Positions 33,553 to 46,135 of a DNA stretch of 64,000 nt are shown one piece after another (position 1 is the first letter of the stretch; the number at the start of each line of letters is the position of its first letter). Source of the DNA: Siphonodentalium dalli (taxonomy: Eukaryota; Mollusca; Scaphopoda; Gadilida; Siphonodentaliidae); contig CP136064.1 of the NCBI GenBank assembly GCA_032622095.1, forward strand, positions 212,300,205-212,364,204, in the 5' to 3' direction. The notes beneath the pieces were generated by a model. It searched no databases, was not told the origin of the DNA, and saw nothing but the letters and a program-made list of their open reading frames with translations. Position numbers and translations under genes: made by a program.

Positions 33553-34019
33553 TTAGTATGGTAGGTACCGGTTGGTAGGGAAATAATTTCCTCACATTTT
33601 TTTTCTTCAAATTTCAGTTTCACGTATCAGACAACTTGTCAGCTAACACTGTAATGGTCAATAAAAAATGTCACGAGACCATGTGCACACTGAGGTGAGG
33701 TGCCAAATAATATTGTTGGAGAAAATTTTGAAACATCTCTTTTGTTTGGTAAAATCTCTTTTGTTTGGTAAAAAAAAATTTGATATTGCCATCATCACTA
33801 TTTCAACAACAAAATTAACCCATCACTGTTATTAGGTACCTAAGAGTACAAAATAGAAACTGCAAATGGTTGGTCACAGTTCAAGCAGCATATTGGGGAT
33901 ACACGATACTATATGACCCGATACGATACATGTATCTCGGCATTCTGGATCTCGACTCACCGGATGTATCTCCCATCCCTACTTTTATGGTATGCAGGAT
34001 TCATACTCCCTTTTTTTAC

Positions 34020-34108
34020 CCTGTGCCAATGCATTCTCTTATATATGCGAGTCGACCATAGGTCGCCTCGCATATATAAGAGAATGCATTGGCCTAACAA
34101 TTTTAATA
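34020..34108 (+). mobile_element. Family B hairpin, truncated copy (B3)
   Basis: CCCTGTGCCAATGCATTCTC leads into a hairpin with GAGTCGACCATAGGTCGCCTC at its tip, the variant of the 400-bp subfamily. Only one hairpin and part of the AT-rich spacer (to about 34145) remain; no TTAA termini. Confidence 0.65.
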
Positions 34109-34320
34109 ATTTTTCTTGTATTCTTTAACAATTTTATAATTTCACCCATACAGAGCCCCAGACAAACATGAGCAGACGACACTCTTCTATATGCTTCTAT
34201 ATATGTGTGGGGCTCCCTGCAGGGTAATGGATGTTTTTTATTTTATGTCCTAAAAAATGGTATGCAGTATTCATACTCCCTTGCCAACCGGTACAAGGGA
34301 TTGATATGCTTGATTTAACC

Positions 34321-35098
34321 GGGGTCATGTCTCTATTCCAAAGGTTCTCTATTCAGAAGGTTTGTTATTCCGAAGAGTTTGTTATTCTATTATAAACGAG
34401 GCCCTTTTCTCCTTGACGGTCTGTGTTACAAACATACGCCATCTTAGTATGGACATATACTAGCTTTTATGTGTGGGCTGACATACATAGGTATTGAGAA
34501 ATAACGTTTTACGTATTATAAATGGCATTGAATATTTTATGGGAACCCATGAAAACAACAAATTGAATGACCACCAAGACATTGGAAGTGGAGAATTTTT
34601 TAGGCAAGAATACACCAACTAAAGGAAGATTTTATCGGTGGCGTAAATCAGTACTGGAACTCCATTACGTACCGCATTGTGGAATATCGCTGACAAGATG
34701 AACCACCTGAAATTGTGACATTGTATTGATATTTGATGGTTCTTTCCAAGGCAGGAGTTTATCCCTTCTTTTGATTCAGTCATGCAGTCACCATGTTTCC
34801 ATAATAAACATAAACTTATTCTGTCTTCCTGCTATTAATAACCGAAATCTGGAACAATTTGGAAATTAGAATGGAGTGTATTAATGTACTATGGGAATAC
34901 TATAGCGTAATAGTATATTTAATTCCATGTGTGGTTTTTTTTTTGGAAGGGGGGGGGGGGGGGGCATGTAAATGTTGATGCATTTCTGAATAAATGCTCC
35001 CAGAATAGAAAACCTTCAGAATAGCGAACCTTCGGAATATCAAATCTTCACAATAGAGAAATTCCAAATAAAGAACCTTCGGAATAGAGAACCCTACC
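34321..35098. mobile_element. 778-bp MITE with 10-bp TSD and repeated TIR units (M3)
   Basis: The 10-bp sequence TGATTTAACC occurs at 34311-34320 and 35099-35108. The TIRs are arrays of a unit of about 17-21 bp, like GGTTCTCTATTCCGAA (TCTATTCCAAAGG, TCTATTCAGAAGG, TTATTCCGAAG on the left). The right array, in complement, is longer, with five or six units. The interior has no reading frame of note and includes a 16-G run (34949-34964). A long TSD plus tandem TIR units resembles M1 in plan but not in sequence. Confidence 0.78.
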
Positions 35099-35108
35099 TG
35101 ATTTAACC

Positions 35109-35587
35109 CTTATTCAAGATTTGACAAAAGTTCTGGTAAACAGATTTTATTTTAATTGTTGAAATTATGATTATATTATTTCCTAAACTCAAATACAATT
35201 ATGATAAAATTCAGTCACATACCTCTTGATAGGTTGAAGTTATGAATGCACACTTCAGCAAAGATGTGAAAATTATTTTAAAATCTATGGATGTTTTTCA
35301 GCATTCAGGGAGGTACGGGTTCACCTCAGGCATTGCATTGGAACTTTGTCTTCGCTAGCGCCTGTCTAGCACAGGCAAATATCCTCAAGTTAGCTTGTGA
35401 TAAGGAAACTTGGCCTTGGTGTGTATGGAAATCAGCAGGCAAATGAAGAAATAGGAGACATTCATACAAAAGGTTTTTTTTAATTACTCAAAGGTTTGTG
35501 GTTAATGCCACAGTCTAATGGATTTCAGGTGCCGCAAGGCTATATACAATTATAAATTACTAATAACAACATACTTATAGCCATAAC
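35109..35587. other. Unassigned stretch
   Basis: Nothing recognised apart from AT-rich sequence; no exon signals that could be paired. Confidence 0.35.
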
Positions 35588-35589
35588 TA

Positions 35590-35802
35590 AAGTAATGCCC
35601 TAATTAATCGACTGCTTAACCACAGCAGAATTATGGGTAACTTTTCAGGATTTAGTCGGATATATGGCTTGTTGCCATTCATCGGAAAGCTCTCCCCGAG
35701 AGCTTTCCGATGAATGTCAACAAGCCATATTTCCGACTAAATCCTGAAAAGTTACCCATAATTCTGCTGTGGTTAAGCAGTCGATTAATTAGGGCATTAC
35801 TG
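35590..35802. mobile_element. Family A palindromic MITE (A1)
   Basis: TA-flanked and palindromic over its whole length, with arms of about 105 bp meeting at AGCTCTCCCCGAGAGCT. Both arms carry the same departures from the family: TAATTAATCGACTGC instead of TAAATAATCGACTCC, and the matching complement on the right. No coding capacity. TA target and CAGTAATGCCC-type terminus suggest Tc1/mariner-type mobilisation (inference). Confidence 0.85.
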
Positions 35803-36666
35803 TAAGTGAACAATAGCAACAACATATGACCCTCATTCAACCAAATTCATTTTTTAAAATGAGGCACATTGACATAGGTATAGGCTTTGATTATCATAAT
35901 ACATGGTAAAAAATTGTTAAGCAAATACTGAAGACAGACTTATTAAGTTTTCTGTTATGCAGTTGAAGGATAATAGAACTAAAACTGACTTAGTAATAAG
36001 GGGGATGTGAGGTCCAATATATGATATCAGGATTTGTAGATGGTGTATATCTTTCCTGAGTCGTTATTTGGGGGTATATAACAATAAGGGCAAATAAATA
36101 ACAATACTGTGTTCTCAGACACCTCCCTTGTCACCCAAAGAGAGCCTCTTCAAAAGAAAAATGTATTTGCCATTTCATCCAGAATTTTCCAAGAGTTCAA
36201 AACTCATTCTCCAATTTAACCACATTTTTTTTTAAGACCTAAGAGCTAAATGTCATTGGATGATAATTTCTATAAATTGCTTGAAAAACTGGATAATTTA
36301 AAAAAAATAAAATGACTCATAATCCATTAATTTCTAGAATTTTTGGGGAAAATAAGATAAAAAAGCCTCCCTCCCCCATCCAATTTCTCATATGTAATCG
36401 CCTGAGAATATTTTTTTAATGGCCTCACTTTGAGGCAGAAAAACTAGTCAACACGAGCATGTGTCAATATAAATAATTTTTTCAGCAATTTTTTTCTGCA
36501 AATTGGGACAGAAATTGTGGCTAGTTTTAGAACTCTTGTGTGTTTTAGCTTGAATATCGAGCTTTTAAAGTTCTTTTAATGATGGTCGATCTCTTACAGT
36601 CCACAATTACTCGTAATTCTCAATTGGTAAAGTCATAAAGATGAAAAAGAATTGGAAAGATCTTCT

Positions 36667-36802
36667 GAGGGCAGTCAATTGTCAACTATAGCCTATCATG
36701 AGGGCACAGTCAATTGTCAACTATAGCCCATCATGAGGGCAAAGTCAATTGTCAACTATAGCCCACCATGAGGGCAGTGAATTGTCAACTATAGCCCACC
36801 AT
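36667..36802 (+). repeat. 33-35 bp tandem repeat, four units
   Basis: The unit is GAGGGCA, AGTCAATTGTCAACTATAG, CCCATCAT with small length changes (starts 36667, 36700, 36735, 36770). Confidence 0.85.
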
Positions 36803-37015
36803 AAGGAGTTGCAATAGGCAGAAAAAGAAATTGAAAAGGCATTCATATATATTCTAATATAGAAACAGAAATATCACATTCAAGGGAATGGCCAGCAATT
36901 TATTAGAACAAATTTCAATATAAAATCAAGGCAATATTTAATCTTCACATGAAAGCGTGTAGCAGATCTCAAAAACATCTAAGTTTATACAGGGTTTTAT
37001 CAAACCAAGCATACA

Positions 37016-37432
37016 AATAGTGTGTCAGTCATTTTCAGAATGAGGTCCCCAGAGGGTGAATTTAGTGATGCTATCCCACAGTGGGCTAGCATCACCAAAT
37101 TCACTCTCTGGGGACCTCATTCTGCTTAAGCCGCATCTTCTAGAAGTATTTATAGTCTCAAATTAACATTGATTTTAGTTACTTTTTCCTTTCTGTTCAA
37201 TTTCTATATCCCCTAATTTGCAAAAGATAAGATGCATTATCGAGGTGACTAATCTCCAACTTCAACTGGGGAACTTCAATCTAATCCTTGATCTCCCATA
37301 GCAGTTGAGACATAAGCAGAATGAGGTTCCCAGAGGGTGAATTTGGTGATGCTAGCCCACTGTGTGGGATAGCATCACTAAATTCACCCTATGGGGACCT
37401 CATTCTGCAAATGACAGAAACACTATTTGCAG
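37016..37432 (+). mobile_element. Family C double-hairpin MITE
   Basis: Two hairpins (37033-37125 and 37316-37411) each pair CAGAATGAGGTCCCCAGAGG...AATTTAGTGATGCTA with their complement around a CCCAC/GTGGG tip. They are separated by about 190 bp of unique sequence. The outer edges ACAAATAGTGTGTCAGTC and CAGAAACACTATTTG are inverted. The flanks GGGTTTTATCAAAC and GGGTTTTAGCAAAC look like a long imperfect duplication, but on the left it is not adjacent to the end. Confidence 0.75.
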
Positions 37433-37449
37433 GGTTTTAGCAAACATAT

Positions 37450-37660
37450 CAGTAATGCTCTAAGTAATTGGCTCCATAACCACAGCAGAATTATGGGTAA
37501 CTTTCCAGGATTTAGTCGGAAATATGGCTTGTTGCCATTCATTGGAAAGCTCTCAGTGAGAGCTTTCCGATGAATGGCAACAAGCCATATTTCCGACTAA
37601 ATCCTGAAACGTTACCCATAATTCTGCTGTGGTTAAGGAGTCGATAACTTAGAGCATTAC
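37450..37660. mobile_element. Family A palindromic MITE (A2)
   Basis: Full palindrome. Both arms share GCTCTAAG where the family has GCCCTAAA, while other differences (left TTGGCTCCATAACC) are in one arm only. The tip is GAAAGCTCTCAGTGAGAGCTTTC. Confidence 0.85.
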
Positions 37661-37849
37661 ATATCACATACCGTAAGCAGATTAGGTCAACCAGCTGACC
37701 AGTCTCTTTGAAAGCTGACAACAAACTTACAGAAAAAATCTCTGCAATTTCGATCCAAGATCACATTATTCAAATCCAATTAGTTTGATTCACAGATTTA
37801 CAGGGACAAAAACCTGTGCAACTCAGAGACAACCGATGGTGATATTGGA

Positions 37850-38014
37850 TTAACCCTTCCATGACTGGAGCTTCCTGAAATTTTGCGAAAACCCTGTGCC
37901 AATGCACTCTTATATATGCGAGTCTCCCTATGGGAGACTCACATATATAAGACATTGCACTGGCACAGGATCTTTAATACTGCACCAGTGCAGCTCCAGT
38001 CATGAAAGGGTTAA
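37850..38014 (+). mobile_element. Family B MITE with one hairpin (B4)
   Basis: TTAACCCTTCCATGACTGGAG to CTCCAGTCATGAAAGGGTTAA with a single hairpin (TATATGCGAGTCTCCCTATGG). This copy defines the minimal form: outer TIR of about 21 bp plus one hairpin. Bounded by TTAA on both sides. Confidence 0.85.
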
Positions 38015-39344
38015 GCAAACTTTTGAATGGGTATAATGGCTAGCAGATTTATTTATGTCAATACCATTGCTTCGGAATAGCGTTTTGTAGTGATTTTTAG
38101 CTGCTAATATCATATACTTTTGATAAACCATTACACAGAAGTTACTAGCTTGCAGACAGCCCATTTTTATTTTGTTTCAGAACCAAGTGAGCCAAATCAA
38201 ATCAGACATATTTGATCTACTGTTGGTAGTGTGTTAATGTACCACCTTTAGAACATTGCCTGGCAATTAGCAATTATGTAACTAATCAATGAAATAGTGC
38301 ATAGTCAGAGATATAACCAGTTTTAGATGGTGAATTTCAGTAACACATAAATGGCATCCATAATCCAAGAGATGTAAACTGAGAGATTATTATCAGATTT
38401 GAATGAAGACTGTTAATAGACTAGCTGTTGTACATAATTTTCCCATGGATTAGTCAAGGGGTATTATCTTTTTGCTACAAAGGAGGCCAAATTCAGTTAT
38501 TTTGTATCGTAATAATGCAAAGGAACATGGACATGTCTCATTCTAACCCCGAAGTTATGTATACATAATGTGGTAAGACGTATTCGAAACATACAAAATT
38601 GGAAAATTTCCGAAGAAATATACCGGTAGTGCTGAAGATGTGTTTTGTTTCTTATATTTTTCGGTAAATTTGAGATTGTTTTGTTTGAGCCAGTTCAAAT
38701 TTATTAGTTAGTGCTCACGTAAAAATTGCACATGCAGAACACGGGCAGAAAATCTAGAGATCGTCGCTCTGAAACTTTTATGCTATGTGAAGATTTCCAA
38801 TAGTTCTATGCCACGAAAATGCAATATACCTTTTCAGGACAATCATGCGTTATTCCATTTCTGATTCCAGAATTTCAATGATCACAGATGGTGCAGTCTT
38901 TGCTCGGTGTCCGATTTTTATGTTCAATTATGTACTTTTTACGACTTCAATGCGTGATTGAATGTGGCCTCCCATATAGTAAAAGATAATTATTTATATA
39001 TTGACAGTTATATATATATACATGCAAGCATAACAACAAGTTATTTTTTTTTTACCCTGATTTTGCATCATATGACAATTTGCAGCACTTATTAAATGCA
39101 AATAGCATAATTGGGCAAAGTAAGACAAATTTGTTGGAATATTGACAAAAATGCACATCTCAAGTCAAATTTATTAGAAGCTAGAGAGCATGACTGTAAC
39201 CCTTATAAATTTGTTATGCGATACTTTTTTTCACGGGGCTCCAAATTCTATTCACTCACTGATCATAAGATCCATATTTATAAATATCTAGATATAGTGA
39301 CATAAAATGTAATACTTGGAATCAATCACCTTGACTTAGTGAGA
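38015..39344. other. Unassigned stretch
   Basis: No gene, exon pair or repeat family recognised in about 1.3 kb. Confidence 0.35.
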
Positions 39345-39720
39345 ACAGCCTGCTAGTATCACTAAATTCACCCTCTGGGGACCTCATTCTGCTCAGGCCT
39401 TATCTCCTCGGGAAAGTATCATTATTATCAAATTAACTTTTTTAGGTTCTATAATCTTTTTTTTCCTTCATATTAGTTTCTCTAAATCCCCAAATTGGCA
39501 GATGACACAATGTATAATTGAGGTGCCTGATGGGTGCACATCACCATCTGGGAACTTAAATCTGAGTCTAGGTCTCCCATAGCAGATGAGGACATGCAGA
39601 ATGAGGTCCCCAGAGGTGAATTTAGAGATGCTAGCCCGCTATGCGGGGTAGCATGACTAAATTCACCTTCTGGGGACCTCATTCTGCAAATATCTGGCAC
39701 CATAATCTCAGGCGTCTGCA
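39345..39720 (+). mobile_element. Family C double-hairpin MITE, left hairpin truncated
   Basis: The right hairpin (39596-39688) is complete (GCAGAATGAGGTCCCCAGAG to CTGGGGACCTCATTCTGC). Of the left one only the closing arm at about 39352-39392 is left. The spacer resembles the one at 37130-37315 (TATTAGTTTCTCTAAATCCC against CAATTTCTATATCCCC). Confidence 0.65.
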
Positions 39721-39832
39721 AACATGTTTTTTTCCAAAGATATGCCTATTTCCATAGGTACTGCACATTAAACAAATCCTTTGAATTACGGCCATTACAA
39801 ACAATCCACTGTTGAATTGTTGTCTTCTGAAC

Positions 39833-40096
39833 TTTACCCTTTCATGACGGGAGCTGTGCTGGTGCAGCATTAAAGATCATGTGCCAGTGCATTCTCTTAT
39901 ATATATGCGAGCCTCCAAAAGGGAGCCTCACATATATAAGAGAATGCACTGCTTACACGGTCAAGGTAAATATTGTTAGGCCAATGTATTCTCTTATATA
40001 TGCAAGGCTCCTTATGGGAGACTCATATATATAAGAGAATGCATTGGCACAGGGTTTTCGCAAAATTTCAGGAACCTCCAGTCATGGAAGGGTTAA
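39833..40096 (-). mobile_element. Family B double-hairpin MITE (B5)
   Basis: It starts TTTACCCTTTCATGACGGGAG and ends CCAGTCATGGAAGGGTTAA; orientation is opposite to B4. Two hairpins with TATATATGCGAG stems are separated by ACACGGTCAAGGTAAATATTG. Confidence 0.8.
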
Positions 40097-40689
40097 TAAT
40101 AATTGCAACTTCCAAGAGTGGTGATGCTTGTCAACTAACTATCAATCAATTATCAAGACCTATTGTGAAGGAACAACAGATACCACTGATGCAGAGGACA
40201 TATTAAATTAGCAGGGACACATAGCAGATATCTTACAATGTTAATTAATTCAGTGATGGGCATGAAAGCAAGAATGAACTAGGTTCAGCAGAATGAAGGA
40301 TAAAGATTTGCAGGACCAGGAACACATGTCATCGAAATAGGATCTTTTCTATCCATATTGAAATATAAAATCTACACTACTCTATACCAATCAGATTTTT
40401 CATTTCCATTGGAGATCATAAGCTGTCGGACTGAATCTCATAATCAGATATGCATGATTAAACTAATTTCCATATTTTCAAATACTCAGTTGTAAATAGT
40501 TTAAATGGACACGGCTCATTTTTGATAATAGTTTGGTTGAATTTATACCTGGAATATAACCAAGAAATATTGTATTCCTCGCAATGGCCTCATTATTTTG
40601 ATAGGATCGCCGGCTTTGATGATATTGACAATCATAATTGTGTTGTCACAAAATTATGATGTAACTAGTGTTTATGTTTCCCAACTCTC

Positions 40690-40834
40690 AAAGACATATT
40701 ATGGACTTGTTTGGTTCATGAAACTGATAAGTTATTTTTCAGGCACTATGCCAGCAAGCGGAATGTCGAATTCTACTAACATCACCGAAAATCTGAAGCA
40801 AATTGACCGTACCGCTCCATAGAAAACATCGTCT
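40690..40834 (+). repeat. Dispersed repeat F, copy 1
   Basis: It matches 60862-60999 in the same orientation: AAAGACATATTATG, CATGAAACTRATAAGTTA, AGCACTATGCCA, CTCCATAGAAAACATC. Moderate identity. No termini recognised. Confidence 0.6.
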
Positions 40835-41699
40835 AAAATACGTTCTATTGTAAATATTTACTTCTCGATTCAGGACGCAACTATCGACAATAATCCAACG
40901 AAAATAATTTCGCCATCGAGAGTCACTGCATTTAATTGATATATAGGAATGACGGTGCGTGTTTTCTATTTGATCATCCCACCGGAGTGTTTCACATCAC
41001 TTTAATAAGTCTCTTATTGCATGCTAATTCACGATAGAGTCATTAATGCAATCAATCGATTATAGTTTTGGATTTGCTCCCAAATATTGATGAATTTTAG
41101 CCCCTAGCTGCAAATATCTTTTTCAGCATTCTGCCAATCTTAGCATTAAAGATAGAGTATTTCTTCCCAGATATCAGTTATATCAACTGCGTTAATTTGT
41201 TTTATATATTCTGTACTGACAAAATTTCCTTGGGTGGACAATGAATGAAAAAGGCAGACAATGAATGAAAAAAGTGAATGTGTGATTGAAAGATGTTTTA
41301 TCTCAGGTTCGATGGTTGTTTTACGAAAACACATCTAATTTCATGAAACTGTTTTGAAAAGATATCGTTTCTAGTTAATTTGATGATTAATTTAAGAAAT
41401 AAATATTGCTGACATTCGTTATAGCTACAGCCAGTTATCGTCATTCAAAATGTCTCAGAAATGTACAGAAGTATTTCCAATATCGGCTATAACTGAAGCT
41501 TTTCTCGATGTCTCCCTATGAAATCTCTGTACTGGGCCCTGCACATAATCTATAGAGGAAATATTATTAACCATTTCAAGCTTGATCTGAATTTGAGGGA
41601 CATCTCAATGTGTCATTGCGATCGATATGTGGCCATTTCGATAAGAAATGATAATTTGTTCAATCTCATTTGAAGCAATAAACACTCATACTGAGTCCG

Positions 41700-41966
41700 T
41701 GCCTCCATAAATCTCATATATTAAATACTCATTGACGAGTTGTTCCCTTATGAAATTTTCAGTTCAATAAACGACCATAGGTTGTTTGTTGAACTTTTTA
41801 TCTGAAAATTTCCCACCAATAAATATAAATCATTCTGCTCTTGTATTATCTGTTTTTCTGCCTTACATCTTCATTATTATCTGAACACCCTCTAAATGAA
41901 TAATAGACCGTTCCAATGTATACTTTTATAATTGATGGGAGAATTCATTTAGTATAGTAATGGTTA
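41700..41966 (+). mobile_element. Family D MITE (D3)
   Basis: TATTAAATACTCATTGACGAG on the left, an internal short hairpin (GTTCAATAAACGACC / GGTTGTTTGTTGAAC), ACACCCTCTAAATGAATAAT, and the right end TTTAGTATAGTAATGGTTAA. The left terminal TTAACC is worn. Confidence 0.7.
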
Positions 41967-44900
41967 ACGTAAAGTCTCTGAATACTTATCCAGGAAGAGT
42001 AACTCTATCTTTGATAAATAATTTCCATTTGTTCAGACATTCAGACATGAGTTTATACAAGTAAAGACACTGTATCAGACAATATAAACATCGCTGCTCA
42101 CATGAAGTGGACAACATCCATACCTCCCGCCATGCATGACAAGTCACATGACAGGTTAACATAGTTACCTCCCCTTCCATTGAGGAAGGGAACCAGCTTA
42201 CACACCTGTTCAATAACCATCATACAGAGCTGGTTTGCATATTCATTAGATATGTTAATCAGCTGCTAGAAGGTTCATTTCGTCATTTGCCCGCAAAAAC
42301 AACTTTATCATGGGTTGAAGAAGAGGATGCCTTCAATGTGATGATTAAAGGGACCCAAAGCAATGGCTGTGGGTAAATGTGCACAAATATAAAACTCTGT
42401 AAAAACATAATCACTAAGAACATGGAGAAATAGATAAACTTTTTCATATATTCATTATTGATAGTTCTCCAATAAAAAAATGTCATGAGTTGAAACTATT
42501 GTCATGTAAACAAAACTGTTATGGTGATTTGTCAACATACATCGCTAATCGTGTAATAAGTCAAGTATTTAAGACTAAATATGACTTTCAGAATAGCTTT
42601 CAATGCTCAGACACCTATTCCAATGTTTACCGTTAAGTTTTGATTAAACATTGTAATCTTATTGGACTATTAGTGCTCTGATCGGTAGTGCCACTGTAAC
42701 AGTATGTGTTTACATAACAATGGTTTCAATATGCAAAATTTTGATATTGGAGAGTTATTAATAATGAAAATAAGAACAAAGTCAATCTATGTTTACATGT
42801 ACTTGTTGATGATAGTTGTTTTGCAGACTTTAATAAAATTTATGTTAATTCTCATGAACCCACTTCGAAGGTCTCGAGTCCTTTTAACCCCTTTAAGGAT
42901 AAAAATGACCCATCATAATTATTATACTCATCGTAATCTAGTAGACATCATCTTCACGATTTTTATCAGCCAACGATATTTATTACTGATTATTCTTTTG
43001 CATCTTGTTTTTATACCTACTACTAAATACTACGATTCTCACAAACATTTACTATTACATTATCTTGGGAAAGTCGCATACTCCTAGAAAATTAATCTCA
43101 ATGACAGATCCAGAGAGGTAATTCTGGTGCGAGGCTGGGTCATCTGAATGTATTCTTTTACAACTGAATATTTTGACTCGGTCCATGTGATGGAGATTTA
43201 TAACAAATTGGTACCACAAATCGAGATTCATAGAGAATTACACAGTATGGAACATACCCTGGATGGACACAGAATCTAGATGTAACAGTTTCCTATTAAA
43301 TATAATCTCATGATAGTTTTCCATGTCACAATAAACTTTCTGACATCCACAGAAATTCCGAACATTTACAAAATACTTTTTGGTTCTGAACATTAAATTG
43401 ACATAAGAGCGAAATTTTCATGTAAATTAAATGTTATGAGGATCACAAAGTGAAATATACCCCTTACGCTGCTCACCAAAGTTCTCTCTTTGTCCCGGGC
43501 AGTAATTCCGGGAGCACATGAAGGCATCCTTGACCACTCTGAACCAGTATGTACCAGGAGGAGTATAACATTCAACTAACAATTACTGGTTAACAGAATA
43601 CACTGATACATCTAAAATCTCATGAGAATGAAATGGGTGGTGTGAAGATTTTCTTCTCAGCCGAATCTGTGATATTTGCCAAGTTCAGGTACATGTGCAT
43701 GTGATTGATAACCAAAATCAAGTAAACTTTGCATCTAAATGCACTCAGCCATCCGGTTAAGTTTTCATATCTAAATAACCATGAAGTAAAACATGTAACA
43801 AATATAAGCGGGAATAGTAATATTACTCTATTTTAATTTAATAGAAATGATTATACGACCGAAAGGGAAAATATTATTCAGTTGTGCATCTTATCAAACT
43901 ATACAATAATCAGATTAAGCAGTTTCCTTTACACAATCGCTCATCACATATTAGCTTATAGTGTTGCCGCCATCAGTTGTGTGACTTCACTCACCAGATG
44001 TAACTCTAATGGAGATGTTACAAAAACACAAGTAAGCAGTTACATGTATATGTAACTGACCTTGGCAAAAAACCATGATTGATGGTTAAAGGCCCACTTA
44101 ATTTTCTTACCCCCAGATCACATATATAAAATATATGCCATATTATATACCATTTGAAAGAGGAAGCTTCAAAACATTGTATTATCAACTTAGCCAGTGT
44201 AATAAACTTTAGTTGATTTCCGCTGTTTTCTATTTCTCTATGAGCATCTTCTGAAACACAGATGTTTCAAATGGTGACAAATTAATGTATTTTAATCATA
44301 TTTTATGGGATAGATTGTTGTTAAAACCGTATATCAAGGCACTATACAAAAATAATCAGCGTCTCGAAAATTAAATAAGCCTTTAACTGGAATATCCTTG
44401 GCAAGTTTCATGAGAGTGATATAACATTTTAAATCAAGCGGGATAAAGTCCTATTGTTTTTCAGATGAAAATGAAGCAAATTCCTTCATGTCTTACTGTG
44501 TATGTTCTCCCAATAAACCCACATAAAGTGAAATTAGGTTCAATCTATTTAATAGCTTGTATTTTAAAATCTTTTCCTGAAAGAATTCTCAATGTTGTAT
44601 ATAATTTATTAAAAGAGGAAACGAACAGGTAGTATATCATTAAAAAAAAACTAGTTTTTATTTCTCAAAATCAGCATTCTTTAGAAAAGAATTCATTAGA
44701 TAAAAAGTTATCAGGAGCCTTATCATGTTGTCTATGTAAAACATATGGTCTGTCTTTTTTAATATTGAGATCCACGGGACCAGATTGCATAGTTTATCTT
44801 TGGTATTTTTTAGAATTTAATTTTGAAAACTGAATACATTTATATTACTGATGAGGTGAATTTCAGTATTTGGAGATGATGACAACATGTACTAACATAA

Positions 44901-45324
44901 TACATCAATAAGGTTAGAGATGGTAAAATTAGGCGTGGTAACAGAGTGGTCAGATTTCAAACCCATGATTCACCCAACCCTGCTGGAGTGTAAATTCAAG
45001 GAGAATAGGAAGACATAAATACTATGAACTGATCACATGAAAGAACAAATGGTAAATAAATACTCATTTCTGTCGTGTATTACTCTCAAATTCCAAGAAA
45101 CAAGAAAAACAGAATCCGCAAAAATACAGTAGTTGGATCATATTTATCTTCATCAAAGGTTTTCCAGATGTTTTCAATATGTATTATTCTACCCAACCTT
45201 AAGGCAAATGGTGCTGATTGGGTCGTTGTAACATTTGATACATAAGTGCACACCGTATGCATTTCTGTATACCAGTCTTTCGTAATGTCACATGACAGAG
45301 GTCAGTTTTGTAAGTTCAGTTCCA
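41967..45324. other. Unassigned, no gene supported
   Basis: About 3.3 kb without a recognisable gene. The 127-codon frame at 42704-43087 (+) is rich in I, L, Y and H, as expected from translating AT-rich DNA, and has no family. No hairpin MITE copy was found here, in contrast to the flanks. Confidence 0.35.
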
Positions 45325-45590
45325 TCCACTCATCGATCAGACAACCAGTTATTTCAGTCCGTTTTAGTTCTATAGAATTGATATGTGACCACTAACAAAC
45401 TTTAGCGCAGTCCTCTTTGTGAAATTTATGCCGGTATTGGAAGAAAATACTTTCAAATTGAAGCAGACAAGAATTATTTACGCAACATTTATATCTTGAG
45501 CTGACCGAGACTATTGTGCATTTCTGTATACATAAATACAAATGTTATCCATTTATGTATAATACATGTACATTTTGACAACGACCCCAA
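45325..45590 (+). repeat. Dispersed repeat G, copy 2
   Basis: Partner of 290-556 (TCATCGATCAGACAACC, AATTGAAGCAGACAAGAATT, GTATACATAAATAC). About 45 kb apart, same orientation. Confidence 0.55.
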
Positions 45591-45767
45591 CCGCGCAAAT
45601 GGCAACATAAGTTCAAGGAAAAGCCATGCTGATGATGCCTCTGATTCCACTGCGGCAATATTCATGTATGGAAGTTGCATCCAAATTGTGTTGAGCATCA
45701 GTAGCCATTTGCTCAAATATTTTTGTGTAAAATCAAGTTCTTACATGAATGGAATTACATCTTCATT

Positions 45768-46125
45768 AGAAATACTGACAATGTTTGCTACAGTAATGCC
45801 CTAAATAATTGAATCCTCAACCACAGCAGAATTATGGGCCTGAAAAATTACCCATAATTCTGCTGTGGTTAAGGAGTCGATTATTTAGGGCATTACTGTA
45901 GTTCCCTTAGGAAGTGTTCAGAAAATAAGTTGAACAAACAGTGAAGTTTTTATCCCAACAATTCCCACTATTAATTAGGAATCTTTCTCCACCTATATTA
46001 TCCTTTTGTCGGTCTGGCGTCTGCTCATACTTCCTGAACACCCCTCCAGATGAAAAATAGACCATTCCAATATATAATTTTATAACTGAATGGGAGAATC
46101 CATTTAATAAAGAAAAGATTCAAGA
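45768..46125 (+). mobile_element. Family D MITE split by a family A insertion (D4)
   Basis: Left piece AGAAATACTGACAATG, then the A3 insertion, then TAGTTCCCTTAGGAAGTGTTCAG continuing as a normal D element (GTTGAACAAAC, CCTGAACACCCCTCCAGATG, GGGAGAATCCATTTAATAAAG). The junction lies at the TA of GAGTAGTTCCC, so A3 duplicated that TA. Confidence 0.7.
45791..45898. mobile_element. Family A MITE, internally deleted (A3)
   Basis: A 108-bp version that keeps only the outer arms (CAGTAATGCCCTAAATAATT ... CAGCAGAATTATGGG and complement). TA on both sides. The inner arm halves and tip are absent. Confidence 0.85.
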
Positions 46126-46135
46126 CATGTTAATA

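Noticed and set aside
42704-43087. 127-codon plus-strand frame
   Set aside because: Composition (I, L, Y, H rich) follows base composition; no recognisable domain.
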